The notes: generated by a model from the letters alone, not told the origin. A stretch of 64,000 nucleotides of DNA from CAZAMI01 sp964627805 (GCA_964627805.1 CAZVLA010000030.1:62001-126000); one strand, 5' to 3'; numbered from the stretch's first letter, positions 25,161 to 34,004 are shown. Numbers and translations: made by a program.

Positions 25161-25168
25161 GTTTTTAA
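25161..25168 (+). terminator. Short T-run after EF-2
   Basis: GTTTTTAA follows the EF-2 stop directly, before the convergent HDAC-fold gene. Archaeal RNA polymerase can stop at T-runs, but this one is short. Confidence 0.3.
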
Positions 25169-26230
25169 TCACCAATACCTCTTAATAATACTTAAGACAT
25201 CATTAATGAGTAAGGCATATCTCTCCTTACAGTCCCTACGCAACTTCTCCAGTAACCTACCATACTTCCGATCATATCTAAGAAATGACTTCAGAAGCTC
25301 AGCAATACCTGTCCTTAAACCTACTGAATAACCTCCCTCAAGAACTACCGTAATACCTTTAATTTCGTAATTACTCAATAAGTACCTAAGGAAGTAACCC
25401 ACTAAGGCATAGGCAATATCAGTGTACTCTAAATTAGTTAAGGGATCCAGTTCGTGACCATCAAAACCAGCTGAAACAACGATAGCTTCTGGAAGGAACT
25501 TACTTACTACATGCCCAATAACATCGCTAAGTACCCAAGCAACTACTGAATCATCTGAGAATGGCGGGACCGGAATGTTGATCTTACTACCTACAGCATC
25601 GCCACCACCTAAATCACTTAATTCTCCGGTACCTGGGTATATGCCATGCTCATGTATATCAATATGGACTACATTACGATCATACCAGAAAATCTCTTGA
25701 GTACCATTACCGTGGTGAGCGTCAAAATCAATAACTAGGATCCTAGAAACACTACAGTCCTTAAACCCCAATACCGCGGCTGCGCAATTATTAAATATAC
25801 AAAAACCATTCGTAGGAGCGCCTAAGGCCTTACCCTTACGCCCCGCATGATGTCCTGGAGGCCTCACTATAGCTACTGACATTGCATTACTTTTAAATGC
25901 CTTAAGTGAGGCTTCGTAGGATGTTATGAAAGCTAATGAAGCAACCCTAAATGTGTGGTTATTTACGTAGGTATCACTATCTATATAGTGAGGTCCTTTA
26001 GCTGACTCACTACTTATGTAGCTTATGTAGTCAGTACTATGTACTCTGCTTAATAACTTAAGTGCCTTATCCACGGTATAGTCGGGTTCGCAGCTCTTAA
26101 CATGGTTAATGCCTGCATCCTTAATGCCTTCAAGTACGTAATTAAGTCTTTCAGGAGATTCTGGGTGTGTCCCTAGCTCATCTCTATGTAATTTAAATAA
26201 GTCACTATAGTATACTCTAACATCACTCAT
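25169..26230 (-). CDS. HDAC-fold amidohydrolase (acetoin utilisation/histone deacetylase family)
   Basis: A zinc-dependent amidohydrolase of 353 residues. Catalytic elements are intact: THPESPERL (about 21-29), RPPGHHA (about 125-131), VIDFDAHHGNGTQ (about 169-181, with zinc-binding Asp and His) and SAGFDGHELDPL (second Asp), then the late EGGYS motif. Acetylated protein or polyamine substrates are possible; the gene context (sugar epimerase) does not decide. ATG start overlapping the epimerase stop by 8 bases, in a three-gene minus operon. Confidence 0.9.
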   Translation of the reverse strand: MSDVRVYYSDLFKLHRDELGTHPESPERLNYVLEGIKDAGINHVKSCEPDYTVDKALKLLSRVHSTDYISYISSESAKGPHYIDSDTYVNNHTFRVASLAFITSYEASLKAFKSNAMSVAIVRPPGHHAGRKGKALGAPTNGFCIFNNCAAAVLGFKDCSVSRILVIDFDAHHGNGTQEIFWYDRNVVHIDIHEHGIYPGTGELSDLGGGDAVGSKINIPVPPFSDDSVVAWVLSDVIGHVVSKFLPEAIVVSAGFDGHELDPLTNLEYTDIAYALVGYFLRYLLSNYEIKGITVVLEGGYSVGLRTGIAELLKSFLRYDRKYGRLLEKLRRDCKERYALLINDVLSIIKRYW

Positions 26231-27194
26231 GACTCCTCCCTAAAAGAGTTCTTACGGTAAGCCTTATTGCTTCAGCAGAACTGTATCTAGGGCTCCAACC
26301 AAGTTTCATTAACTTACTTATATCTAGTAACATAAATTTAACATCACCCTTCCAACCCCTACCATCCTTAGTTGCTGGCTTAAATACGTACTTGACGTTA
26401 GTAAGTCCCATCTCCTCAACAACTATATCAGCTATCTCCTTAACTGTTATCCAGTCTCTATTACCTACATTAAATACCTCAAAACTGCTTGATGATGTTC
26501 TTAAGAAGTTAAGGGTAACGTCGATAGCACTAAGTAAGTCACTTACGTGTAGGTATGACTTCCTCTGCGTACCATCACCTAATATCTCTAGAACGGTAGG
26601 GTTGCTCCTTAACTTCCTTATGAAATCGACAATAACTCCATGGGACTGATTAGGACCGACTATGTTAGCTAACCTAAGTATTAATGACTTAATACCATAG
26701 AGTACACTGTAAGTTATTATTAAGTATTCACAAGCTAATTTAGCGGCTCCGTAAATCGATATAGGTATTAGCGGGTGGTAATCCTCGGGTGTCGGGAATT
26801 TAGTGGCGTCGCCGTAAACAGTTGATGAGCTAGTAAACACGAACTCCTTAATGCCTCCTAACCTACAAGCTTCTAAGACATTAAATGTAGCTAATATATT
26901 CTCATTGAAGTGTATTTCAGGGCTAGTTACTGAAATCCTTACCTCAGGATTAGCTGCTAAGTGATATAGAGTCTTAACGTCGTTGAGGTACTTAGCGAGC
27001 TCGTTTGGTCTTACCCTCTTAAGGTCTAGTTTAATTAATCTAGCTCCACCTGACCTTACCGCATCACTAATGAATTCTTCCTTCCCGCTAGATAGATTGT
27101 CTATTACTATTACATCATACCCCTTTCTAACTAAGTAGTTCACTAGGTTGGAACCTATGAAGCCAGCACCGCCAGTTACAGCTACTAATGCCAT
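26223..27194 (-). CDS. NAD-dependent nucleotide-sugar epimerase (GalE-like SDR)
   Basis: A 323-residue extended SDR enzyme. NAD loop GGAGFIGSNL (about 8-17), Asp at IVIDNLSSG (about 30-38), and the active-site YxxxK pair in SIYGAAKLACEYL (about 147-159) after TSSSTVYGD. Likely interconverts UDP-sugars for cell-surface glycans, but the exact sugar cannot be told. ATG start 29 bases after the divergent DHH gene; overlaps the HDAC-fold gene downstream. Confidence 0.9.
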   Translation of the reverse strand: MALVAVTGGAGFIGSNLVNYLVRKGYDVIVIDNLSSGKEEFISDAVRSGGARLIKLDLKRVRPNELAKYLNDVKTLYHLAANPEVRISVTSPEIHFNENILATFNVLEACRLGGIKEFVFTSSSTVYGDATKFPTPEDYHPLIPISIYGAAKLACEYLIITYSVLYGIKSLILRLANIVGPNQSHGVIVDFIRKLRSNPTVLEILGDGTQRKSYLHVSDLLSAIDVTLNFLRTSSSSFEVFNVGNRDWITVKEIADIVVEEMGLTNVKYVFKPATKDGRGWKGDVKFMLLDISKLMKLGWSPRYSSAEAIRLTVRTLLGRSHE

Positions 27195-27223
27195 AACATA
27201 CCCTACGTATACTTTAGATTAAA

Positions 27224-28204
27224 CTACTTACGTGTTGCTACTGCAGATACTATCTTAGTTGCTATGTCAAGCATCGCGTCAAGCGAGCTCTCGCTCGGGT
27301 TCTTGAACTTAATTATTATGTGGTTGCCTCTTAACGTTATTAATAACCTCTGACTAAGCTCTGGAGGTATTGATTTAATCACATTTATGAAACTGACATC
27401 CCTCCTAAGTAGGCAGACACGCATTGTATGCCCTAACTCAGTTTCCTGAATTAGTATAGCGAAGCCGTCACTTCTGCAGGTCTTAACTAGTATGTCATAA
27501 GCTACTGACTTAAGTAAGGTTATGTTTTTCTTGATGAAGTCATCATTGAATTTAGACGATACTGTTATTACCTTAACTCCGTTAAGATCGATGTAATGAC
27601 GGTTCTTAATTAACTTGTTACCTAAGTCCATAGCTATGTCGTACTTAGAAGCTTCTCTAGCTAATGAATCCGGTATCTTAAGTGACTTAGTAGTTATTAC
27701 TGAAATCGCGAAGCTATACATTAAGTTCCTAAATTCCTTATTACTGTAATTCATCTTCAATGCCCTATACATTATCCTACCAACGCGTGATAGCTTGTCT
27801 AACCTCATATTATTCATTGCTACTATATCGTTAAGTATTTGCTGAGGTACATCGACTCTTTCATTCATAGTACTTACGTACTCCATGGTTACCTCAGTAA
27901 GTGATGATGCATTAGCGAACCTCATTAATATTTCAGACTTCCCCTCGCCGTTGTACTTTATCACTAAACCTAACTTACGGTCGTTTATGTATTCAAGAGC
28001 TAATGAGTTAATCAGTGTAGCTCCGTCCCTGTGGGTTATCCCTACACTATAGGATCTACTAATGACTAAACCTCTTCTCTCGAGAGGTGTTGGGAACTCT
28101 ATGAAGACCTTATATCCTTTCCTTGAGAGTGCTATGGCTAAAACCGCTGAACTAAATACTTCATCCCAGCCCCAGTCGGAGTATATTGTCGTACTTGAGG
28201 GCAA
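27224..28204 (-). CDS. Uncharacterised protein, possible divergent DHH (Cdc45/RecJ-like) fold
   Basis: A 326-residue protein without a motif set that I can assign firmly. The N-terminus TIYSDWGWDEVFSSAVLAIAL (split: YSDWGWDE, then SSAVLAIAL) resembles DHH motif I with D-x-D spacing. The C-terminal block MRVCLLRRDVSF... RGNHIIIKF resembles the DHHA1 pattern R-V-S-L-R ... GGGH. The central DHH motif is absent, so a nuclease role is unlikely. Inactive DHH proteins of this size are known as crenarchaeal Cdc45/RecJ-like replication factors. TTG start with GAGGTGA 4 bases upstream. First gene of the epimerase-HDAC operon. Confidence 0.45.
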   Translation of the reverse strand: MPSSTTIYSDWGWDEVFSSAVLAIALSRKGYKVFIEFPTPLERRGLVISRSYSVGITHRDGATLINSLALEYINDRKLGLVIKYNGEGKSEILMRFANASSLTEVTMEYVSTMNERVDVPQQILNDIVAMNNMRLDKLSRVGRIMYRALKMNYSNKEFRNLMYSFAISVITTKSLKIPDSLAREASKYDIAMDLGNKLIKNRHYIDLNGVKVITVSSKFNDDFIKKNITLLKSVAYDILVKTCRSDGFAILIQETELGHTMRVCLLRRDVSFINVIKSIPPELSQRLLITLRGNHIIIKFKNPSESSLDAMLDIATKIVSAVATRK

Positions 28205-28287
28205 TATCTCACCTCTTAATCTAGATAGTTACTACCACGTATCTTAGTACATACGTAACTTGCCTGCATACCTCCCCATTACCTCCA

Positions 28288-28314
28288 GATACGTGTATCA
28301 CTTGATACATATAC
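28288..28314. repeat. GATAC repeat element in the hppA upstream region
   Basis: GATACGTGTATC (a 5-base-pair inverted repeat around GT) is followed 4 bases later by a third GATAC copy and ATATAC. It could be an operator for either divergent gene. AT-rich sequence makes chance plausible. Confidence 0.3.
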
Positions 28315-28460
28315 CTAACTCAATGCTTAACAGTAACTCAGTAGATAAAAATGTATTTCCTTCTTCCCGTAATTGATTTAGTAACTCTAACCTAATCGAC
28401 CACCTGTCGTAAAACCTACGTGAATTAACTAAGTAGTCAGTCATTGTCTAGGATTCTAAG

Positions 28461-28470
28461 ATATATAAAT
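28461..28470 (+). promoter_or_regulatory. Strong TATA box for hppA
   Basis: ATATATAAAT lies 22-31 bases before the GTG at 28492, typical of a leaderless archaeal transcript. It argues against the longer frame that opens at TTG 28444, because that start would lie upstream of the promoter. Confidence 0.6.
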
Positions 28471-28491
28471 CCATCTTCGTCAATCCCTTGG

Positions 28492-30594
28492 GTGTTATGG
28501 TTGGCACGTGAGGTAGCGCTGATATCCTTAGCTCTAGGTGTCTGTGCTATAGGCTATGCGCTCCTCCTAGCATTCCGTAACTTAAGGCAACCTGAAGGTA
28601 GTGGTAGAATGGTTGAGATTGCTGGATTTATTAAAGAGGGTGCTAAAGCCTACCTCAAGAGGCAGTACACAGTAATTCTAACTATAGCAGTAATAATAGC
28701 TGTACTGCTATGCTTCATATCACCTAGGATGGCTTTAAGCTACATTCTAGGTGCTTTATCCTCCGTTCTAGCTGGCTACGTAGGTATGTGGACAGCAGTT
28801 AATTCTAACGTAAGAACGACATACGCCGCTGAGAAGTACGGTATGGGTAAGGCCTTCAGGATAGCCTTTAATGGAGGAATGGTTATGGGCCTAATGGTGG
28901 TGGGTGCGGGTACAGCACTCATTTCACTACAGTTCATACTCTACGGAGCCCTATACGGAGCGGCTGATGCAATAAGAGACATGGTAGGTTATAGCTTCGG
29001 AGCATCAACCGTAGCCCTATTCGCTAGGGCAGGAGGTGGTATATACACTAAGGCAGCCGATATAGGAGCTGACCTAGTAGGTAAGGTTGAGGCAGGCATT
29101 CCAGAAGACGACCCTAGAAACCCAGGCGTAATTGCTGATAATGTAGGTGATAACGTAGGCGACGTAGCTGGAATGGGTGCGGATCTCTTCGAGTCCTATG
29201 TAGGAGCCATAATATCGACGATGGTAGTTGCCGCTACAGCCATAAGACTCTCAAGTCATTCAGAATGGACTAATTGGGCCCTATATCCATTAGCGGTAGC
29301 TGCGGCTGGAATAATAGCTGCGATAATAACATCATTCGTTGTTAGGGTAGGTAAGGGCGGTGATCCTTCAAAACCGCTTACCCTAGCCTCAATAATAGCT
29401 GCGATAATCACAGCAGTCATAGCGTATCCATTTGCGGTATATACGTTAGGTAGTGACGTAGGTGTTAGGGCATTCTTAGTAGTAGTTGCTGGTTTAGCTG
29501 CTGGTATAGTTATCGGGTTAACTAGTGATTACTTCACGAATAAGGGTAAGAAGCCTGTTAGGAAAGTAGCTGAGATGTCCCAGATGGGTGCTGCACTAAC
29601 CATACTTAGTGGTCTGTCATACGGCTTCCTAAGCGTTGTAATACCCGCAATAGGCGTCGCATTAGCTGAGATGATCTCATACCTACTACTAGCACCCTAC
29701 GGTTTCTGGTACGGAATATACGGCGTTGCGTTAGCGGCTATCGGTATGCTGTCACTAACAGGTATAGTAGTTAGTGCTGATTCCTACGGCCCGATAACAG
29801 ATAATGCGGCGGGAATTGCTGAGCAGGCAGGTCTAGGTGAGGAGGTTAGGGCAATAACCGATAAGCTGGACGCGGCTGGCAACACTATGAAGTCAATATC
29901 CAAGGGGTTCGCCATAGGGTCAGCAGCACTAACAGCTCTAGCCTTCCTAGCCGCCTACGCAAGTAACATATCGGCAGTTACTGGACTTAATCTACATACA
30001 GTCATGAAGTTACTCTCAATACTTAACATTAAGGTACTCACAGGAGCTATAATAGGTATAGTCGTACCTGCAGCGTTCGTCTCATTAGTGATTATGGCGG
30101 TTAGTGATGCAGCGTTCGTACTGATAGCTGAAATAAGGAGACAGCTCAGGGAGAAACCTGGCATTCTAGAATTTAAGGAGAAACCAGACTACGGTAGGGC
30201 TGTTGCCATAGTTACTACTTACGCAATAAAGAGGTTAGTAGCTCCGGGACTACTAGCGTTACTAGCACCTATAGTGGTCGGGTTCATATTCGGGCCATAC
30301 GCATTAGCGGGTATGTTATTATCAGCTATAGTCACTGGATTACTGCTAGGGCTGTTCCAAGGTAATGTGGGTAATACGTGGGACAATGCTAAGAAGTTGA
30401 TAGAAGAGGGATTATTCGGTGGTAAGGGAAGTGATACTCATAAGGCGGCAGTAATTGGTGACACCGTAGGTGATCCACTAAAGGATGCTTCAGGACCATC
30501 ATTAAACATAATGATTAAGTTAATGAGTGTAGTATCGCTTGTTCTCTCAACAATAATAGTCAATTACAACCTATTAAAGTTACTAGGAATCTAG
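28492..30594 (+). CDS. hppA: Membrane-bound proton-pumping pyrophosphatase
   Basis: Uses pyrophosphate hydrolysis to pump ions across the membrane. Around 16 hydrophobic segments are present. Catalytic blocks: YTKAADIGADLVGKVEAG (about residues 187-204 of the revised protein), DDPRNP, DNVGDNVGD and the late GGKGSDTHKAAVIGDTVGDP. The sequence GNTMKSISKG has Lys at the position marking K+-independent H+ pumps. I moved the start from TTG 28444 to GTG 28492 because a TATA box lies between them, giving about 700 residues. Confidence 0.95.
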   Translation: MLWLAREVALISLALGVCAIGYALLLAFRNLRQPEGSGRMVEIAGFIKEGAKAYLKRQYTVILTIAVIIAVLLCFISPRMALSYILGALSSVLAGYVGMWTAVNSNVRTTYAAEKYGMGKAFRIAFNGGMVMGLMVVGAGTALISLQFILYGALYGAADAIRDMVGYSFGASTVALFARAGGGIYTKAADIGADLVGKVEAGIPEDDPRNPGVIADNVGDNVGDVAGMGADLFESYVGAIISTMVVAATAIRLSSHSEWTNWALYPLAVAAAGIIAAIITSFVVRVGKGGDPSKPLTLASIIAAIITAVIAYPFAVYTLGSDVGVRAFLVVVAGLAAGIVIGLTSDYFTNKGKKPVRKVAEMSQMGAALTILSGLSYGFLSVVIPAIGVALAEMISYLLLAPYGFWYGIYGVALAAIGMLSLTGIVVSADSYGPITDNAAGIAEQAGLGEEVRAITDKLDAAGNTMKSISKGFAIGSAALTALAFLAAYASNISAVTGLNLHTVMKLLSILNIKVLTGAIIGIVVPAAFVSLVIMAVSDAAFVLIAEIRRQLREKPGILEFKEKPDYGRAVAIVTTYAIKRLVAPGLLALLAPIVVGFIFGPYALAGMLLSAIVTGLLLGLFQGNVGNTWDNAKKLIEEGLFGGKGSDTHKAAVIGDTVGDPLKDASGPSLNIMIKLMSVVSLVLSTIIVNYNLLKLLGI

Positions 30595-30608
30595 GCCTCA
30601 ATTATAAT

Positions 30609-30622
30609 TCCTTTTATTTTAT
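30609..30622 (+). terminator. T-rich terminator after hppA
   Basis: The stretch CCTTTTATTTTATT begins about 15 bases after the hppA stop; a second T-run (CTTTTTAATT) follows at about 30641. Tandem T-tracts are the usual intrinsic terminators in archaea. Confidence 0.5.
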
Positions 30623-30668
30623 TACAGAAAGTCAAATTAACTTTTTAATTAATAATAGTTTAACTGTA

Positions 30669-30896
30669 TTAGTACTGCTCAATACCTGCCTTCTTTGAGA
30701 AGTCAAAGATCGTTAGGGACACTACCTTATTATTCTTAATCCTTACGACGATGTCATTCTCAGTAAGTATTGATTCGTCAGCATCTTCAATATCGTAGCC
30801 GAAGTTTATGTAGAGTATGTCATTCTGCTTATCATACTCGATCCATATGTTATTAATATCTCCCACACCCAACTCCCTTTCTTGCTTCTCACTCAT
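30669..30896 (-). CDS. DUF2283 family small protein
   Basis: A 75-residue protein with the DUF2283 pattern: IEYDKQNDILYINFG (about 18-32), acidic ADESILTENDIVVRI and VVSLTIFDFS. Members are small beta-rich proteins of unknown role. ATG start; it lies 12 bases downstream of the SAH hydrolase gene on the same strand, so the two could be co-transcribed. Its role there is unknown. Confidence 0.75.
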   Translation of the reverse strand: MSEKQERELGVGDINNIWIEYDKQNDILYINFGYDIEDADESILTENDIVVRIKNNKVVSLTIFDFSKKAGIEQY

Positions 30897-30908
30897 TGTA
30901 TGTACCCC

Positions 30909-32162
30909 CTAAGTTCCTAGTTGCCAACTCGATAAGTACTTTCTCTGTTCCTCAGTTAACTCATCAATTTTAATGCCCATGGATCCAAGCTTAAGCCTAG
31001 CTATTTTCTCATCAATCTCCCTAGGTAAAGTCATTACCTTAACTCTTAACTTGCCCTTGTTATTTACTATATACTTACATGCGTATGCTTGATTAGAGAA
31101 GCTCATATCCATAACCTCACTTGGGTGCCCCTCAGCAGCTACTAAATTAACTAACCTACCCTCAGCTAGTAAGTAGAGTTTCTTACCATTACTTAATGTA
31201 TACTCCGTTACGTACTTCCTAATAACCTTCTTACTAACGGCTAGCTCCTCTAGATCCCTAACGCTGACCTCGACGTTAAAGTGACCTGCATTAGCTAATA
31301 TGGCCCCATCCTTCATAAGTAGCATGTGCTCCTTCCTAATTACGTCCTTATTACCTGTAGCCGTAATGAATACATCACCGATCTTAGCGGCTTCCTCCAT
31401 AGGCATTACTGAGAAACCGTCCATAACGGCTTCTAAAGCCCTTATGGGGTCAACCTCAGTAACCACCACTCTCGCACCCATACCCCTAGCTCTTAGGGCT
31501 ATCCCCCTACCTACCCAGCCATACCCAGCAACAACAACTACCTTACCAGCTAGTAATATGTTAGTAGCTCTTAATACGCCATCAATCGTTGACTGACCAG
31601 TCCCGTATCTGTTATCGAATAAGTACTTAGTTAGTGAGTCATTAACGGCAATTACCGGATACTTAAGTCTTCCATCCCTCTCTAAGGCTCTTAACCTAAT
31701 AACCCCCGTAGTCGTCTCTTCAGTTCCTCCCCACACATTACTTAAGTACTTAATGCCTTTTGAGTGAAGGAAGGCATGTAAGTCGGCACCATCATCAAGT
31801 ACTACGTTAGGACCTACTGAAGCTACTTTCTCGATACACCAGTAATACTCCTCAGTACTCTCTCCTCTCCAAGCAAATACGTGAGCACCATCTTCAACTA
31901 GTGCAGCAGCTACGTCGTCCTGAGTTGATAAGGGATTACTACCAGCTAGCCAAACCTCAGCACCACCAGCTAGTAAGGTCCTCACAAGTACAGCAGTCTC
32001 CTTAGTAACATGAAGTACAGCGGATACCTTAACGCCCTCTAACGGCTTCTCCTTAACGAACTCCTCCCTGATCCTCATTAGTACAGGCATGTGCCTCTCA
32101 GCCCAGTATATCTGTTCCCTACCCTTCTCAGCTAAGCTAAGATCTCTTACCTTAAACTCCAT
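30909..32162 (-). CDS. ahcY: S-adenosylhomocysteine hydrolase
   Basis: Splits S-adenosylhomocysteine into adenosine and homocysteine, relieving inhibition of methyltransferases. Visible blocks: SAVLHVTKETAVL (about 46-58), DDGADLHAFLH, WGGTEETTTGV, the NAD-binding VVVAGYGWVGRG (about 208-219), and NAGHFNVEV. Length 417 residues, typical of archaeal enzymes, which lack the long eukaryotic insert. ATG start. Paired with the DUF2283 gene downstream. Confidence 0.97.
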   Translation of the reverse strand: MEFKVRDLSLAEKGREQIYWAERHMPVLMRIREEFVKEKPLEGVKVSAVLHVTKETAVLVRTLLAGGAEVWLAGSNPLSTQDDVAAALVEDGAHVFAWRGESTEEYYWCIEKVASVGPNVVLDDGADLHAFLHSKGIKYLSNVWGGTEETTTGVIRLRALERDGRLKYPVIAVNDSLTKYLFDNRYGTGQSTIDGVLRATNILLAGKVVVVAGYGWVGRGIALRARGMGARVVVTEVDPIRALEAVMDGFSVMPMEEAAKIGDVFITATGNKDVIRKEHMLLMKDGAILANAGHFNVEVSVRDLEELAVSKKVIRKYVTEYTLSNGKKLYLLAEGRLVNLVAAEGHPSEVMDMSFSNQAYACKYIVNNKGKLRVKVMTLPREIDEKIARLKLGSMGIKIDELTEEQRKYLSSWQLGT

Positions 32163-32226
32163 TTCAAACCCCAGCTACACTATGGGTGAAGGAGTAATAA
32201 GTAGAGATGGTTCGCTACTGAAGCAC

Positions 32227-32238
32227 GGTATAACTTAA
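32227..32238 (+). promoter_or_regulatory. TATA box for the candidate C/D sRNA
   Basis: GGTATAACTTAA lies about 25-35 bases before the predicted sRNA 5' end near 32260. Confidence 0.4.
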
Positions 32239-32259
32239 TAAGGTATGAGTTATGTCTTT

Positions 32260-32323
32260 AACGGATGATCTGAACCTCCGACACTGAGTTAGTTCCGTGA
32301 TGACGCCCTGCGATAGTGACGCT
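32260..32323 (+). ncRNA. Candidate box C/D guide sRNA 1 with a swapped C/D pair
   Basis: Box order on the plus strand: C-like ATGATCT (32265-32271), 12-base guide, D' CTGA (32284-32287), 9-base spacer, perfect C' GTGATGA (32297-32303), 12-base guide, D-like GTGA (32316-32319). Two 12-base guides are the archaeal standard. The C and D boxes depart from consensus at the two positions that pair in the kink-turn: G6-C1 becomes C6-G1, which would restore pairing. Short TTAA/TTAA flanks may close the terminal stem. A TATA box lies upstream. The guide targets are not identified. Confidence 0.4.
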
Positions 32324-32334
32324 TAAGTTGGGTC

Positions 32335-32346
32335 ATTATTTTAAGT
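32335..32346 (+). promoter_or_regulatory. TATA box for the PMT-like gene
   Basis: ATTATTTTAAGT about 45-56 bases before the ATG at 32391, just after the candidate sRNA. Confidence 0.35.
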
Positions 32347-32390
32347 CCTACCTCAGAATCAGTGAGAGGTAGTGAGGAACAGGACATTAC

Positions 32391-34004
32391 ATGAGTAGGG
32401 TGGCAGGCATGTTAAGACTAAGTGGGAGAGCACTAATCGTAATTGAAGTTACGGTACTCGTAGCCCTAGTCGCTTATTTCGTTTATTATGAAGTTAATTA
32501 CGCGCTAGGGATAAATGACTATATCTCTGATGAGTGCTGGTATGTTAGTGCAGCACGTAATATATTAAGGAAGGTATTTAACTTAACACCCCCGTATAGG
32601 GGAACGTACGTTAGAGTAACTATAGAATTTACCACACCACCTAACTCAGACGAGTATCATAGGTGGGTTGAGGAGGCTAAACAATACATCGAGGATGTGC
32701 TAAGGGGTAAGGTCGTTAAAGACGATAGTTACTACACATATGACGAGAACGGTAATTACTTACCAGCTATATGCGCTGACATACCTAAGGATAAGCTGGA
32801 CCTAATACATAACATAACACACCTTAAGCAGTACGCAATAGGTTACTGCTACCCTAACGCTAACGGAATACTTGACTACTTAAACTTGGAGCACCCACCT
32901 TTAGTTAAGTACGTAATAGGGTTAGCTATGCTTATAGGTGGTGACTGGCCTATAGTATGGAGAGTACCTTCAATAGCTTTATCGGCGGTAATACTAGTTT
33001 TGGTATACATCGTTATTAAGAGAATACTAAAGGACGACTCAACAAGTGGATTATTGGGCTTAGCAGCCGTAGCCGCTCTAGCATTCGACATAACTTTTAG
33101 GTCGTTAGGTATGGTAGCTATGCTTGACATATACGTAGCCTTCTTCACGTACTTAACTTACGTAATGCTCCTAATGCGTAAGCTAGATAGTATGGGGGCT
33201 ACCTTAGGGTTAGGCTTTAGCTGTAAATTCAATGGAGCCTTTCCAGCTATACCTATACTCTATGAGGAGTTCAGACGTAGGGAGCCATACATAGTTTTAA
33301 TGACCGTTATAGTAATGCCAGCGGCTATATTCCTAGCACTTTCACTACCACTGATCTTCTACCTAGGGTTAGGCAGTTGGTGGGAGAACTCGGTAGCTGG
33401 AGCTATTAAATGGCACTTAAGCATTAAAACAACTGGTGGTCCGCCGCAGGCACCGCCTTGGTACTGGTTTTTTGGCATTAACGCGTTTCCGCTACATCTA
33501 GTCTATAATCAAGCAACAGGTAAGTGGGTTGCTGATTTAATAGCTAAGGGTAATCCACCGCTATACGTCCTAACGCTAGCACTCTCAATATACGTACTGC
33601 CGGTCTTTAGGAAAATGAAGGATGGGGGTATAACGTATGTTTACACATGGCTTACGTACTTAATGTACATAGTAATATGGGTGCTGGGATCTAAGACACA
33701 ATATAGTTTCTACATGGTGCAGATAGTGCCTTTACTTTATACTCTACTCTTCTTGGAGATTCACTACGTCTTAACGCCATTAAGTAACTTCATCGATGTG
33801 GGTAGGGAGTGGCTGAAGTTACTAAGGAAGATAGGTAGATGGTTAAGAGGTGAGTTAAGAGTGAGAATATGTGTTGAGGAAGTTACTAAGTCACCAAAAG
33901 AAAACTTGAGCGCATGCGAGGACGCTTCAAAAAGCTCAGTAAGTATTAATGACTCTAAAAGATGCTGTAATAATGAAAAAACACTAATTGAGGATACTAT
34001 GTAA
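32391..34004 (+). CDS. PMT/ArnT-like membrane glycosyltransferase
   Basis: A 537-residue multi-pass membrane protein of the protein-mannosyltransferase/ArnT type (GT39/GT83-like), which transfers a lipid-linked sugar to a substrate on the outer face. TM1 at about 15-37 is followed by the acidic motif ISDECWYVSAARNIL (about 44-58), the usual DE-type catalytic site, then EHPPLVKYVIG (about 165). There are about ten later hydrophobic segments. The last 55 residues are cytoplasmic, rich in Ser and Lys, with a Cys pair. ATG start. Donor and acceptor unknown. Confidence 0.8.
   Translation: MSRVAGMLRLSGRALIVIEVTVLVALVAYFVYYEVNYALGINDYISDECWYVSAARNILRKVFNLTPPYRGTYVRVTIEFTTPPNSDEYHRWVEEAKQYIEDVLRGKVVKDDSYYTYDENGNYLPAICADIPKDKLDLIHNITHLKQYAIGYCYPNANGILDYLNLEHPPLVKYVIGLAMLIGGDWPIVWRVPSIALSAVILVLVYIVIKRILKDDSTSGLLGLAAVAALAFDITFRSLGMVAMLDIYVAFFTYLTYVMLLMRKLDSMGATLGLGFSCKFNGAFPAIPILYEEFRRREPYIVLMTVIVMPAAIFLALSLPLIFYLGLGSWWENSVAGAIKWHLSIKTTGGPPQAPPWYWFFGINAFPLHLVYNQATGKWVADLIAKGNPPLYVLTLALSIYVLPVFRKMKDGGITYVYTWLTYLMYIVIWVLGSKTQYSFYMVQIVPLLYTLLFLEIHYVLTPLSNFIDVGREWLKLLRKIGRWLRGELRVRICVEEVTKSPKENLSACEDASKSSVSINDSKRCCNNEKTLIEDTM

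Larger units (their letters stand above)
28205..28491. other. Divergent intergenic region before hppA, about 287 bases
   Basis: Lies between two divergent genes. It holds a GATAC-containing partial inverted/direct repeat at 28288-28314 and the strong TATA box of hppA at 28461-28470. I see no RNA gene or convincing ORF. Confidence 0.5.

Noticed and set aside
32258..32300. Possible degraded tRNA T-arm on the minus strand (GGAGG-TTCAGAT-CATCC)
   Set aside because: The T-loop lacks the conserved A58, the stem has a mismatch, and no acceptor or anticodon arm is present. The plus-strand C/D reading explains the segment better.
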